From Chryseosolibacter indicum (GTDB taxonomy: Bacteria > Bacteroidota > Bacteroidia > Cytophagales > Cyclobacteriaceae), in contig NZ_JAHESD010000018.1 in assembly GCF_018598585.1 (NCBI RefSeq), forward strand, positions 1 through 64,000: 64,000 nt of DNA, read 5' to 3'. The notes beneath the pieces are model-generated. The model worked only from the letters and a program-made list of their open reading frames with translations. It was not told the origin of the DNA and did not search any database. Positions 53,460 to 61,260 of this stretch are shown here, in pieces. Positions within the stretch are counted from its first letter, which is position 1. Every line of letters begins with the position of its first letter. The position numbers and the translations under genes were made by a program.

Positions 53460-54794
53460 CTAGTTGACGACAGCCTTCTCTGCCACACTTTCTGTCGAAA
53501 GGTTTTCTCTTTTTTCTCCAATTATCAACCGCATGCCCTTATCGTAGCTAAAGTAGCTAAACATCCAATTAAGCAGAACGATAGTTTTATTGCGGAAACC
53601 AATAATAGACAATAGGTGGATAACCATCCAGATTAGCCAGGCAATTAAACCTGTGTATCTTAATTCTTTACCGAATACCTTGAGATCGGCTACTGCCCTG
53701 TTTCGCCCGATGGTAGCCATTGAACCCTGATCGCGGTATTTAAAGGGGGACATTTTTTTTCCTTTAAGATGATTTTTAAGGTTTTTCGCTAGTAATTTCC
53801 CTTGTTGCATAGCAGGCTGAGCCATCATGGGATGTCCATGAGGGTGTTCGGGAGTAATCATTGCAGCGATGTCGCCAACAGCAAATACGTTTTCATATCC
53901 GACCACCCTGTTGTACTCATCAACTTTTATTCGATTGCCGGAAACAACGCATTCTTTATTTAACCCATCAATAAGAGATCCTGTAACGCCGGCGGCCCAT
54001 ATTAAGGTGTGGCTATGCAAACGTTCTCCGGTATCAAGAAGAACTGTCCGTCCATCATAATACTTTACTTTTGAATTAAGCCAAACCTTAACGCCATATT
54101 TCTCCAAGCTATGTAGGGCTTCCGCTGATGCTTTTTGTGACATACCCTTGAGTAGTTCCTGTCCGCTTTGCACCAAGTGGATGTCCATGTTCACAAAATC
54201 CAGCTCTTTATAATCTTTCGGAAATACATGCTTCTTTAATTCACTAAGCGCTCCTGCTATTTCAACACCAGTTGGTCCGCCACCTACAATTACATAGTCC
54301 ATGAGACTATTAAGCTGTTCCTGATCATCTGTTTGAAGTGCCTTCTCAAAGTTGTAGAGAATTGTATTTCTTAATGACAAAGCGTCTTCAATCGTCTTTA
54401 TACTAATTGCCTTCTCCTTAATCTTATCGTTACCATAAAAATTAGTTGTAGCTCCTGTTGCAATTATTAAATAGTCATAACGGAATAATCCTATGGATGT
54501 GAACACGACCTGCTGCAGCGTATCAACAGACTGTACTTCAGCAAGCCGAAAATAAAAGTTATCCTGTTCGTCAAACATCTTCCGGAAAGGGTAAACAATG
54601 GACTCCGCTTCTAGTGCAGCCGTTGCCACCTGATAGAGGAGGGGTTGAAAAGTGTGGAAGTTTTGCTTGTCGATAAGCACCACCTGAACAGCCGCGCTGC
54701 ATAACTTTTTAGCAAGCTCAAGCCCTGCGAACCCGCCCCCAACTATTACTACCCGTGGTTTACCCGTTTCCGGAATTATAGCATGTTCTGTCAT
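53460..54794 (-). CDS. ndh: Type II NADH:quinone oxidoreductase
   Basis: 444 residues. FAD loop VVIVGGGFAGLELAKKL near the N-terminus, NADH-binding loop YVIVGGGPTGVEIAGALSEL (about 172-191) and the FAD-closing VFAVGDIAAM. The quinone-site motif appears as MAQPAMQQGKLLAKNL. A C-terminal amphipathic/hydrophobic segment (LIAWLIWMVIHLLSIIGF) anchors it to the membrane. It feeds electrons from NADH to menaquinone without pumping. The gene is 2 bp downstream of mqo, so the two are one unit. Confidence 0.92.
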   Translation of the reverse strand: MTEHAIIPETGKPRVVIVGGGFAGLELAKKLCSAAVQVVLIDKQNFHTFQPLLYQVATAALEAESIVYPFRKMFDEQDNFYFRLAEVQSVDTLQQVVFTSIGLFRYDYLIIATGATTNFYGNDKIKEKAISIKTIEDALSLRNTILYNFEKALQTDDQEQLNSLMDYVIVGGGPTGVEIAGALSELKKHVFPKDYKELDFVNMDIHLVQSGQELLKGMSQKASAEALHSLEKYGVKVWLNSKVKYYDGRTVLLDTGERLHSHTLIWAAGVTGSLIDGLNKECVVSGNRIKVDEYNRVVGYENVFAVGDIAAMITPEHPHGHPMMAQPAMQQGKLLAKNLKNHLKGKKMSPFKYRDQGSMATIGRNRAVADLKVFGKELRYTGLIAWLIWMVIHLLSIIGFRNKTIVLLNWMFSYFSYDKGMRLIIGEKRENLSTESVAEKAVVN

Positions 54795-54796
54795 GA

Positions 54797-56311
54797 TTAG
54801 TGATTAACTGTTGCAGTTTCCAATCCTAAAACTTCACTGGTCATTGATCTGATGTTCTTTAATAATTGCGCATCCTTATCTAATGGTTGTGCATATGAGG
54901 GAATTAGTTCTTTTAATTTGCTTTGCCATTGAGGCGATTTAATATTCTCAGGGAAACATTTATTTATAAGGTTCAGCATAATAGACACTGCTGTGGATGC
55001 CCCCGGCGAGGCTCCTAACAAGGCTGCAAGACTTCCGTCTGCTGAACTGATTACTTCAGTTCCAAACTCCAGCACCCCAATATTCTCCTTATCTCTTTTA
55101 ATAACCTGGACACGTTGTCCGGCGACTTCCAACTCCCAATCTTCCATTTTTGCATTAGGAAAATACTCCCGTAACGCTTCAAACCGATCTTCCGGAGATT
55201 GTCTTACCTGATTGATCAGATATTTTGTCAGCGGTATATTATCAAGACCCGCCGCAATCATAGGAATAATGTTATCTGGCTGAATTGATTTAATCAAATC
55301 AAAGTAGGATCCCTTCTTTAGAAATTTAGTAGAGAAGCCTGCATAAGGTCCGAAGAGTAAGGCTTTCTTGCCATTGATCATCCGGGTATCCAGGTGAGGA
55401 ACCGACATAGGCGGCGATCCCACGGAAGCTTTTCCATAAACTTTCGCGTAATGCCTTTCTATCACATCAGGGTTTGTACATTTTAGCCATTGACCGCTTA
55501 CTGGAAATCCTCCATAACCTTTTCCTTCAGGTATATCAGATTTCTCAAGTAGACGAAGTGATCCACCACCCGCACCTATAAATACAAACTTTGCGTTAAG
55601 TTTGGTTTTGTCTCCGGTTTGTCTGTTTTTAATCTTTACTCTCCATGAACCGTCTTTGTTTCTTTTGAGGCCTTTAACATCATGATTGAATAGAGAAGTA
55701 ACTTCGTCCATCTGTTGAAGGCAATTAAACATGCATCTTGTCAAAGCGCCGAAGTTAACATCTGTTCCTAGGGACATGCGGGTGGCAGCATACTTCTGAA
55801 ACTTATCCCGGCCTTCCATTGTAAGAGGCATCCAAACCTGCAAATCCTCTGGATGTTCGGAATATTCCATTCCCTTGAATAGATGGCAATCCTGAAGAGC
55901 CTCATAGCGCTTCCATAAATAATCAACGTTTTCTTCGCCCCACACAAAACTTATATGTGGTATTCTATTAATAAAGCTGGATGGAACTTTTATAATCTTA
56001 CTTGTAATCAAATGAGACCAATACTGCTTTGAGATCTCAAATGATTCAGCAATTTTTACTGCCTTAGAAATATCAATAGAACCATCGGCTCTCATAGGCG
56101 TGTAATTAAGTTCACAGAAGGCTGAGTGCCCGGTACCGGCATTATTCCAGGCATCGGAACTTTCCGCTGCCGCTACATCTAGTCTTTCAACGATTGTTAT
56201 TTTAAGATTAGGCTGAAGCTCCTTTAAAAGAAGTCCCAGTGTAGCGCTCATAATACCTGCGCCTATTAAAATTACGTCAGAACCAACAGGTGTTTTTTCG
56301 TTTAAATCCAT
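54797..56311 (-). CDS. mqo: Malate:quinone oxidoreductase
   Basis: 504 residues. FAD loop VILIGAGIMSATLGLLLKEL, then ERLDVAAAESSDAWNNAGTGHSAFCELNYTP, a hallmark of Mqo. Further signatures are GKASVGSPPMSVPHLDTR and LAALLGASPGASTAVSIML at the C-terminus. It oxidises L-malate to oxaloacetate on the membrane and reduces the quinone pool, replacing NAD-linked malate dehydrogenase in part of the TCA cycle. Transcribed with ndh. Confidence 0.96.
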   Translation of the reverse strand: MDLNEKTPVGSDVILIGAGIMSATLGLLLKELQPNLKITIVERLDVAAAESSDAWNNAGTGHSAFCELNYTPMRADGSIDISKAVKIAESFEISKQYWSHLITSKIIKVPSSFINRIPHISFVWGEENVDYLWKRYEALQDCHLFKGMEYSEHPEDLQVWMPLTMEGRDKFQKYAATRMSLGTDVNFGALTRCMFNCLQQMDEVTSLFNHDVKGLKRNKDGSWRVKIKNRQTGDKTKLNAKFVFIGAGGGSLRLLEKSDIPEGKGYGGFPVSGQWLKCTNPDVIERHYAKVYGKASVGSPPMSVPHLDTRMINGKKALLFGPYAGFSTKFLKKGSYFDLIKSIQPDNIIPMIAAGLDNIPLTKYLINQVRQSPEDRFEALREYFPNAKMEDWELEVAGQRVQVIKRDKENIGVLEFGTEVISSADGSLAALLGASPGASTAVSIMLNLINKCFPENIKSPQWQSKLKELIPSYAQPLDKDAQLLKNIRSMTSEVLGLETATVNH

Positions 56312-56387
56312 ATATCTATTTAAGAATAAATTCTATGCCTTTTTGCGGAAATATAGCCGCTTTTCCGGCATTATTCTTTTATGAATG

Positions 56388-56402
56388 AGTTTAAGTTAAA
56401 CT
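56388..56402. promoter_or_regulatory. Short perfect palindrome upstream of csbD-like gene
   Basis: AGTTTAAGTTAAACT (two 7-bp arms, one central base) ends 15 bp before the CsbD start. It could be an operator or chance in AT-rich DNA. Confidence 0.35.
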
Positions 56403-56417
56403 AAAACCAGTTGATTT

Positions 56418-56603
56418 ATGGAGAAGTTACAAGTTAAAGGAGCATGGAATGAAATGAAGGGAAAATTGAAGCAGAAGTATGGTCAATTAACTGATGATGA
56501 TTTAGCTTTTGCTGAAGGAAAGGAAGATGAGTTCTATGGCCGTCTTCAGCAAAAACTAGGAAAGTCTAAAGAAGAGTTAAGGAACGAGATAGAAAAGCTT
56601 TAG
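56418..56603 (+). CDS. CsbD-family stress protein
   Basis: 61 residues, the full length of the family. Contains [22 protein letters not shown] and the [26 protein letters not shown] segment that define CsbD-like proteins, which are small helical general-stress proteins of unknown mechanism. No signal peptide. Leads a short run of stress-type genes (51-residue basic protein, pyridoxamine-oxidase-like protein). Confidence 0.93.
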   Translation: MEKLQVKGAWNEMKGKLKQKYGQLTDDDLAFAEGKEDEFYGRLQQKLGKSKEELRNEIEKL

Positions 56604-56685
56604 GGCTCACGCTGCTTTATAATTTTAAGTAGGTAAAGGTCTGCATTAGCAGTCTTTACCTTACCATTTATTAATTCTCGAACTG

Positions 56686-56841
56686 ATGGCTACTAAAGCA
56701 AAAAACAAATTGGGTGTAAAAAATTCCTTGGTGAATAACATCAATGCCAGAAAGAAAAAAGGTATTTCCAGGTCAAAGAAGAAATCGCCGGTAAGCAAGA
56801 AGGCTTATAATGATATGGAACATAACTGGATTAAAAAATAA
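56686..56841 (+). CDS. Small basic protein, 51 residues
   Basis: ATG at 56686 to TAA at 56841. The translation is MATKAKNKLGVKNSLVNNIN followed by ARKKKGISRSKKKSPVSKKA and YNDMEHNWIKK. It is about one-third Lys/Arg with a conserved-looking YNDMEHNW end, and resembles small basic stress-linked proteins seen near CsbD in this phylum. Possible nucleic-acid binding is inferred from charge alone. The composition and position between two stress genes support a real gene. Confidence 0.7.
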   Translation: MATKAKNKLGVKNSLVNNINARKKKGISRSKKKSPVSKKAYNDMEHNWIKK

Positions 56842-56877
56842 AACATTTGAGGTAGGAAAATATAAAGAACTAATGTT

Positions 56878-57399
56878 ATGAAAAGCGAAGAGGGAGAAGA
56901 TGTTCAGCATCTGGAACATCACGAATCGATAGATAAATTAAAAGAACTAGTCAAACATAATAATATTTGTTTGTTCACTACGCACCTTACTGACGTTCCA
57001 TTACAAACCAGGCCAATGAGCGTGCAGGAGGTTGATGATGAGGGAAATTTTTGGTTCCTCAGTGATAAAGACAGCAATAAGAATTGGGAGATAGACGAGG
57101 ATCCAAGGGTACAACTATTTTTCTCTAATAAAGGGGCGAACGAATATCTCAGTGTTTATGGTCATGCAACCATGTATACCGATCGTAAAAAGGTTGAGGA
57201 CATTTGGAGCCCTATTGCCAAAGCGTGGTTCCAGGAGGGCAAAGATGATCCCCACATCTCTGTTATAAAAGTAGCTCCTGAGGATGCCTACTATTGGGAT
57301 ACAAAAAATAACAAAGCAGTCTCGTTAATTAAAATTATGGCTTCAGTGGTAGGAGGTAGAACAATGGACGATGGCATAGAAGGAAAGATGAAGTTTTAA
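56878..57399 (+). CDS. General-stress pyridoxamine-5'-phosphate-oxidase-like flavoprotein
   Basis: 173 residues. The split-barrel flavin-binding fold shows as LFTTHLTDVPLQTRPMSVQEVDDEGNFWFLSDKDSNK, VQLFFSNKGANEYLSVYGHA and WFQEGKDDPHISVIKVAPEDAYYWD, typical of the general-stress protein 26 group (bind FMN or FAD; not necessarily PNP oxidase). Cytosolic. The 36-bp gap from the small basic gene and a following hairpin suggest that both belong to one stress operon. Confidence 0.9.
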   Translation: MKSEEGEDVQHLEHHESIDKLKELVKHNNICLFTTHLTDVPLQTRPMSVQEVDDEGNFWFLSDKDSNKNWEIDEDPRVQLFFSNKGANEYLSVYGHATMYTDRKKVEDIWSPIAKAWFQEGKDDPHISVIKVAPEDAYYWDTKNNKAVSLIKIMASVVGGRTMDDGIEGKMKF

Positions 57400-57421
57400 T
57401 ATCAAATACAAATTGGTATAA

Positions 57422-57444
57422 AAGCCCGGGGTTTAGCCGGGCTT
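57422..57444. terminator. Hairpin between convergent stress genes
   Basis: AAGCCCGG / CCGGGCTT 8-bp stem with a 7-base loop. A/T tails are short on both sides, so termination strength is uncertain. Confidence 0.6.
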
Positions 57445-57482
57445 ATTGATACCGCTTCTCTATAAGTAAAATCTCCATTAAA

Positions 57483-57698
57483 TCAATTGTTACTAATATT
57501 TCTAATTGCAAAGATTTCATTCTTCAATTCTACCAAAGCAATAATAATATCGTCAATATCATTCTCATCGAATTCAATGTAGTGAAACCGATCGGGATTT
57601 TCAGTCTCATCAGTTTGCATCATAATTGACTGTTTCTCATAATCGACATACAATTCGAAACCGACACCTTCTTTGTCATAGAATTTTAGTGCTTTCAT
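57483..57698 (-). CDS. Small acidic protein of unknown function
   Basis: 71 residues, cytosolic, acidic (FDENDIDDIIIALVELKNEI), with an N-terminal beta hairpin pattern (LKFYDKEGVGFELYVDYEKQ). Not recognised as a named family. It is convergent with the preceding stress gene and has a clean ATG. Real gene likely from composition, but no functional clue. Confidence 0.6.
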   Translation of the reverse strand: MKALKFYDKEGVGFELYVDYEKQSIMMQTDETENPDRFHYIEFDENDIDDIIIALVELKNEIFAIRNISNN

Positions 57699-57848
57699 AG
57701 TTCTGTTTTTTTACATGAAGCTACAAGTTCAGAGCGTAAATTCTATTTCTCATGTGAACAAGTGATCCACAAAAGCAATTGTTGATAAGTTTTAAATCTC
57801 TATATGTAGGAATTGAAGAAAAAGTATATTAGGATCGCGTGAAATTGA

Positions 57849-59090
57849 ATGAGAATGAATTCAGGTAAAGGGAAGAATACTTATATTATTTGGATCCTAG
57901 GGTTGCTTTCAACCATTAGTCCGTTCGCGATAGATTTATATTTGCCTGCTTTTGCAGAAATAGCCGATCATTTTCATACTACTCCTGCCAAAATATCACT
58001 TTCGGTTTCAAGCTATTTCGTTGGAATGGCACTAGGACAAATTCTTTATGGGCCTTTGCTTGATCGGTTTGGAAGAAAGCCTCCTTTATATGCAGGCCTT
58101 ACTGTATTTATCATTGCAAGTATTACATGTACGCTGTCTACAAGTGATCAGTTTCTGATCATCGCAAGGTTCTTTCAGGCGATTGGCGGAAGTGTGGCAT
58201 GGGTGGCTGCTGTAACAATGGTAAGAGATTTCTTTCCTGTTTCTGAAAGTTCAAAAGTTTTCTCATTGCTTATTCTAATTCTTGGTGTATCTCCATTACT
58301 TGCTCCAACTATAGGAGGTTTTATTGCCACAAGCCTAGGTTGGAAGGCTATATTTTTTATGCTGGCGGTGCTTGCGTTGCTAACGCTCTCTATTGTTTAC
58401 ACATTGTTGCCTGCAGCGAGAGAACCAGATAGAAGCGTATCTTTAAAAGCTGGCCCCATGCTTTCCACTTTTACTTCTGTGTTAAGGAATGCTCAATTCT
58501 CTACCTATGCTTTTGCAGGAGCGTTCTCCTTTTCAACGCTTTTTATCTATGTTGCAGGCTCACCTATCATTTTTATGGACATTTTCCACGTAAGCCCACA
58601 AACGTATGGCGGTATCTTTGCTTTATTATCTGTAGGTTTTATAGGAGGAAGTCAGCTAAACATCTTTCTGACAAAAACATATCCGAATGAGCAGGTGTTT
58701 AAAGTAGCGCTTATTGTGCAAATCGCTACAAGTACACTGTTTTTTCTTTTTGCATGGAATGATTGGCTCGTTTTAAATAATACACTGTTGTTTTTCTTCA
58801 TTTGCCTGACTTGCATTGGTCTTATTAATCCAAATGCTTCTGCATTGGCTATTGCTCCGTTTACAAGAAACATTGGCAGTGCGTCTGCTCTACTGGGATT
58901 TATACAACTAGGTACCGCAGCACTAACTTCAAGTGGTGTCGGAATTTTTGAATCAAAAGAGACTTACCCGATAATTTGTCTTATGCTAATCACCAGTGCA
59001 ATAGCGGGACTCATACTTGGTGTTGGAAGAAAGATAATAGGAGAGGGGACAGTAACCGTCAACGATACTGCTACACCCTCAATGCACTGA
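57849..59090 (+). CDS. Bcr/CflA-family multidrug efflux transporter (MFS)
   Basis: 413 residues, 12 membrane helices. Helix 1 has SPFAIDLYLPAF and the loop 2-3 motif reads GPLLDRFGRKPPLYAGL, the drug:H+ antiporter-1 signature. QAIGGSVAWVAAVTMVRDFF (helix 4) and GVSPLLAPTIGGFI (motif C-like in helix 5) place it in the Bcr/CflA branch. It exports drugs or metabolites with protons. Start ATG at 57849; a second ATG 6 bp later is equally possible. Confidence 0.92.
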   Translation: MRMNSGKGKNTYIIWILGLLSTISPFAIDLYLPAFAEIADHFHTTPAKISLSVSSYFVGMALGQILYGPLLDRFGRKPPLYAGLTVFIIASITCTLSTSDQFLIIARFFQAIGGSVAWVAAVTMVRDFFPVSESSKVFSLLILILGVSPLLAPTIGGFIATSLGWKAIFFMLAVLALLTLSIVYTLLPAAREPDRSVSLKAGPMLSTFTSVLRNAQFSTYAFAGAFSFSTLFIYVAGSPIIFMDIFHVSPQTYGGIFALLSVGFIGGSQLNIFLTKTYPNEQVFKVALIVQIATSTLFFLFAWNDWLVLNNTLLFFFICLTCIGLINPNASALAIAPFTRNIGSASALLGFIQLGTAALTSSGVGIFESKETYPIICLMLITSAIAGLILGVGRKIIGEGTVTVNDTATPSMH

Positions 59091-59094
59091 TGGT

Positions 59095-59664
59095 TTAGTA
59101 ATTCTTACTATAAAGTGTGACGTCCTTCATCATATTTCTCGCGAAGGCATATGAGAGACCTTTTGATACATACGATTTTGAGGGCTCATTTAAAACGAAC
59201 GACACTGAATTAGGCACTTGAAAGCCCCAGGTGCCGGAGAATTGTAATTCTCCTGGAACAATTATAGCAACATGTTTTATTCCTTCCTCTGTTGTATAAA
59301 CTGCAACCACCGCTTTGTGAGCGTTGGCTAGTTCTTGCGCTTCCGTCAACGTTTTCTGTTCGTATGCGTGCCCAAGCAATTTCCATTGAGAGGATTCAGA
59401 GAACAAGCTAGCCATTTCGTTAAGCATAAGGTAGCGCTTCGCCTTATCGGAATAAAGAGCATTTATTTTGTAAACTTTTGCCAGAGATTCACCAACATAC
59501 GAACTACAACCTAGATTTTCCTTTGATCCATTAGCACATTCAAGAAATTTATCCATGAGTTGCGACAAGTCTGTTTCCCATTTAGGATTGATGGATTGTG
59601 AATAGCTATTTAAAAATGGAACCGATAAAAGACTGAATATTAATGCAATGGATTTTAAACGCAT
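59095..59664 (-). CDS. Secreted protein with Cys/His pair, possibly papain-like
   Basis: 189 residues from the ATG at 59664 (a GTG 21 bp earlier is in frame but would spoil the signal). Signal peptide MRLKSIALIFSLLSVPFLNS, cleavage near YSQS. GCSSYVGESLAKVY (C53) and KHVAIIVPG (H131) are placed as Cys and His would be in NlpC/P60-like or CHAP-type peptidoglycan hydrolases, and the VPNSVSF segment follows. A third catalytic residue is not obvious. Not recognised as a named family, so the enzyme idea is only a lead. Convergent with the MFS gene (4 bp apart). Confidence 0.6.
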   Translation of the reverse strand: MRLKSIALIFSLLSVPFLNSYSQSINPKWETDLSQLMDKFLECANGSKENLGCSSYVGESLAKVYKINALYSDKAKRYLMLNEMASLFSESSQWKLLGHAYEQKTLTEAQELANAHKAVVAVYTTEEGIKHVAIIVPGELQFSGTWGFQVPNSVSFVLNEPSKSYVSKGLSYAFARNMMKDVTLYSKNY

Positions 59665-59825
59665 ACCATGTAAAGTTAGCGACACAAAAGTGCAAATTTT
59701 AATCTAAGCGACCATTCATTAAAACTATACATATCGTTACAAATCTTACATCAGAAATATATAAGCGGCAATTTAAAGAAGCTATCCACTAGATATTTCC
59801 TCCCAAAAAAATGAAAGAATAATTG

Positions 59826-59841
59826 GTAACTAAATGGTTAC
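59826..59841. promoter_or_regulatory. ArsR operator, site 1 upstream of arsR/SRPBCC/ABC unit
   Basis: GTAACTAAATGGTTAC: inverted GTAAC/GTTAC arms, 13 of 16 positions identical to site 2 (59853-59868). Centre-to-centre distance is 27 bp, so two repressor dimers could bind on nearby faces. Confidence 0.65.
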
Positions 59842-59852
59842 GTATTAACATT

Positions 59853-59868
59853 GTAACCGATTGGTTAC
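59853..59868. promoter_or_regulatory. ArsR operator, site 2 upstream of arsR/SRPBCC/ABC unit
   Basis: GTAACCGATTGGTTAC has perfect 6-bp arms around four bases and lies 79 bp before the ArsR ATG. The related palindrome at 63096-63111 matches it at 13 of 16 positions. Confidence 0.7.
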
Positions 59869-59947
59869 ATGACATCAAAATGATTGCAGGGAGTTTAGCT
59901 AATGTATGTATTAAAGAGGCTTTTTTATTCATAACAACAATTAAACT

Positions 59948-60316
59948 ATGAGAAGAGATGTATTTCAGGCAATAGCAGATCCAACAAGAAGAGAGATCAT
60001 AAACTTAGTGGCTCATAGGTCTTTAAACCTAAATGCAGTTGCCGAAAAATTTGATATCAGCCGACCAGCTATTTCAAAACATATTAAGATCCTGACGGAG
60101 TGCGGGCTTGTTGTGATCAAACAACAGGGCAGAGAACGTTATTGCGAAGCACGGCTACAGAAATTAAATGAGGTCTCGAAGTGGATTGATCAGTATCGGG
60201 AATTCTGGACCAAGAAACTCGATGCTCTTGAGAATTTTCTTGCAACTGATGCAGAGTTGGACATCAAAGATGAAACTAAAGGTAGAAGTACAAAATCAAA
60301 AAGAAGGAAAAAATGA
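59948..60316 (+). CDS. ArsR-family repressor of the SRPBCC/VOC/ABC operon
   Basis: 122 residues. Winged-helix domain about 1-85: FQAIADPTRREIINLVAHRSLNLNAVAEKFDISRPAISKHIKIL, then wing GRERYCEA. No Cys metal box. A basic tail (KSKRRKK) follows. This SRPBCC-linked ArsR type usually pairs with an AHSA1 gene; here their frames overlap by 4 bp (ATGA). It probably binds the 16-bp palindromes upstream and responds to a ligand of the SRPBCC or VOC partner rather than to metal. Confidence 0.92.
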   Translation: MRRDVFQAIADPTRREIINLVAHRSLNLNAVAEKFDISRPAISKHIKILTECGLVVIKQQGRERYCEARLQKLNEVSKWIDQYREFWTKKLDALENFLATDAELDIKDETKGRSTKSKRRKK

Positions 60317-60741
60317 AAATAGAACCTTTTGTTATTGAGCGCACCTTCAATGCTTCCGTTGAGAAAGTATGGAAGGCAATTACTGATAAAGACAAAATGA
60401 AGCATTGGTATTTCGATCTTGCAGAATTTAAGCCAGAAATTGGTTTTGAGTTTCACTTTGAAGCAGGGGAAAAGGGTAAATGTTATGTGCATCTATGTAA
60501 AGTTACAGCGGTTATACCCAATCGAAAATTACAGTACAGCTGGCGTTATCAGGGCTATACAGGTATTTCATTTGTAACATGGGAACTCTTTCCGGAAGGA
60601 GAGTCTAAGACAAGGCTCAAATTAACGCATGAAGGCCTTGAAACATTCCCTGTCGATAATCCTGATCTCGCACCTCATAATTTCGAACGAGGATGGAATG
60701 CAATAGTAGGACAATCACTTCAGAATTTTTTGGAAAACTAA
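60313..60741 (+). CDS. SRPBCC-fold (AHSA1-like) protein
   Basis: 142 residues, full length of the Activator-of-Hsp90-like subgroup of SRPBCC. Conserved ERTFNASVEKVWKAITDKDKMKHWYFD at the start and GWNAIVGQSLQNFLEN at the end. The helix-grip fold encloses a hydrophobic pocket, so it may bind the small molecule sensed or exported by the operon. Start overlaps arsR by 4 bp. Confidence 0.92.
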   Translation: MKIEPFVIERTFNASVEKVWKAITDKDKMKHWYFDLAEFKPEIGFEFHFEAGEKGKCYVHLCKVTAVIPNRKLQYSWRYQGYTGISFVTWELFPEGESKTRLKLTHEGLETFPVDNPDLAPHNFERGWNAIVGQSLQNFLEN

Positions 60742-60765
60742 ACCGATACAACTAACCCATAATTT

Positions 60766-61146
60766 ATGAAAATTGCACTAACAAGTATTTTTGTAAACAA
60801 CCCTATTGAAGCACATAAGTTTTACACAGAAAAACTAGGCTTTACAAGCAGGATGTTCATGCCTGAAGCCTTTCTGGCAATTGTGGCATCTCCCGAACAA
60901 CCTGATGGAGCCGGGCTACTTCTTGAACCTAACATGAATCTTGGTGCTAAGGAATTTCAGGAAAACATTTATAAAGCGGGGCTGCCTATAATAGTATTTG
61001 GAGTTGATGACATCAACAAGGAATATGAACGATTAAAGAACCTGGGAGTGATATTTAAAAACCCTCCTACAAAACGTGATTGGGGAACCGAAGCGGTATT
61101 TGATGATACCTGTGGAAACTACGTTCAAATCATGCAGAACAATTAA
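60766..61146 (+). CDS. VOC-superfamily (glyoxalase/bleomycin-resistance-like) protein
   Basis: 126 residues with paired beta-alpha-beta-beta-beta units: IFVNNPIEAHKFYTEKLGF and IVFGVDDINKEYERLKNLGV, ending CGNYVQIMQNN. Members isomerise or bind small toxic compounds, or confer antibiotic resistance by binding. Metal ligands are not certain. Placed between SRPBCC and the ABC exporter in one transcription unit (24 bp after the former). Confidence 0.9.
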   Translation: MKIALTSIFVNNPIEAHKFYTEKLGFTSRMFMPEAFLAIVASPEQPDGAGLLLEPNMNLGAKEFQENIYKAGLPIIVFGVDDINKEYERLKNLGVIFKNPPTKRDWGTEAVFDDTCGNYVQIMQNN

Positions 61147-61260
61147 GATTAATTGATCAAGCAAGCTTATTCCGGACTTTATTGTTTCAAATGCACATCA
61201 GGTAAGAGGTAGTATGGCAAATTAAACTCTTTACATTAAATTCATGTTACTCATGAATAG

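Noticed and set aside
56630-56664. Hairpin after the CsbD gene as a terminator
   Set aside because: The stem has a bulge and no T-run follows, so it is not reported as a terminator; it may be a processing or stability element.
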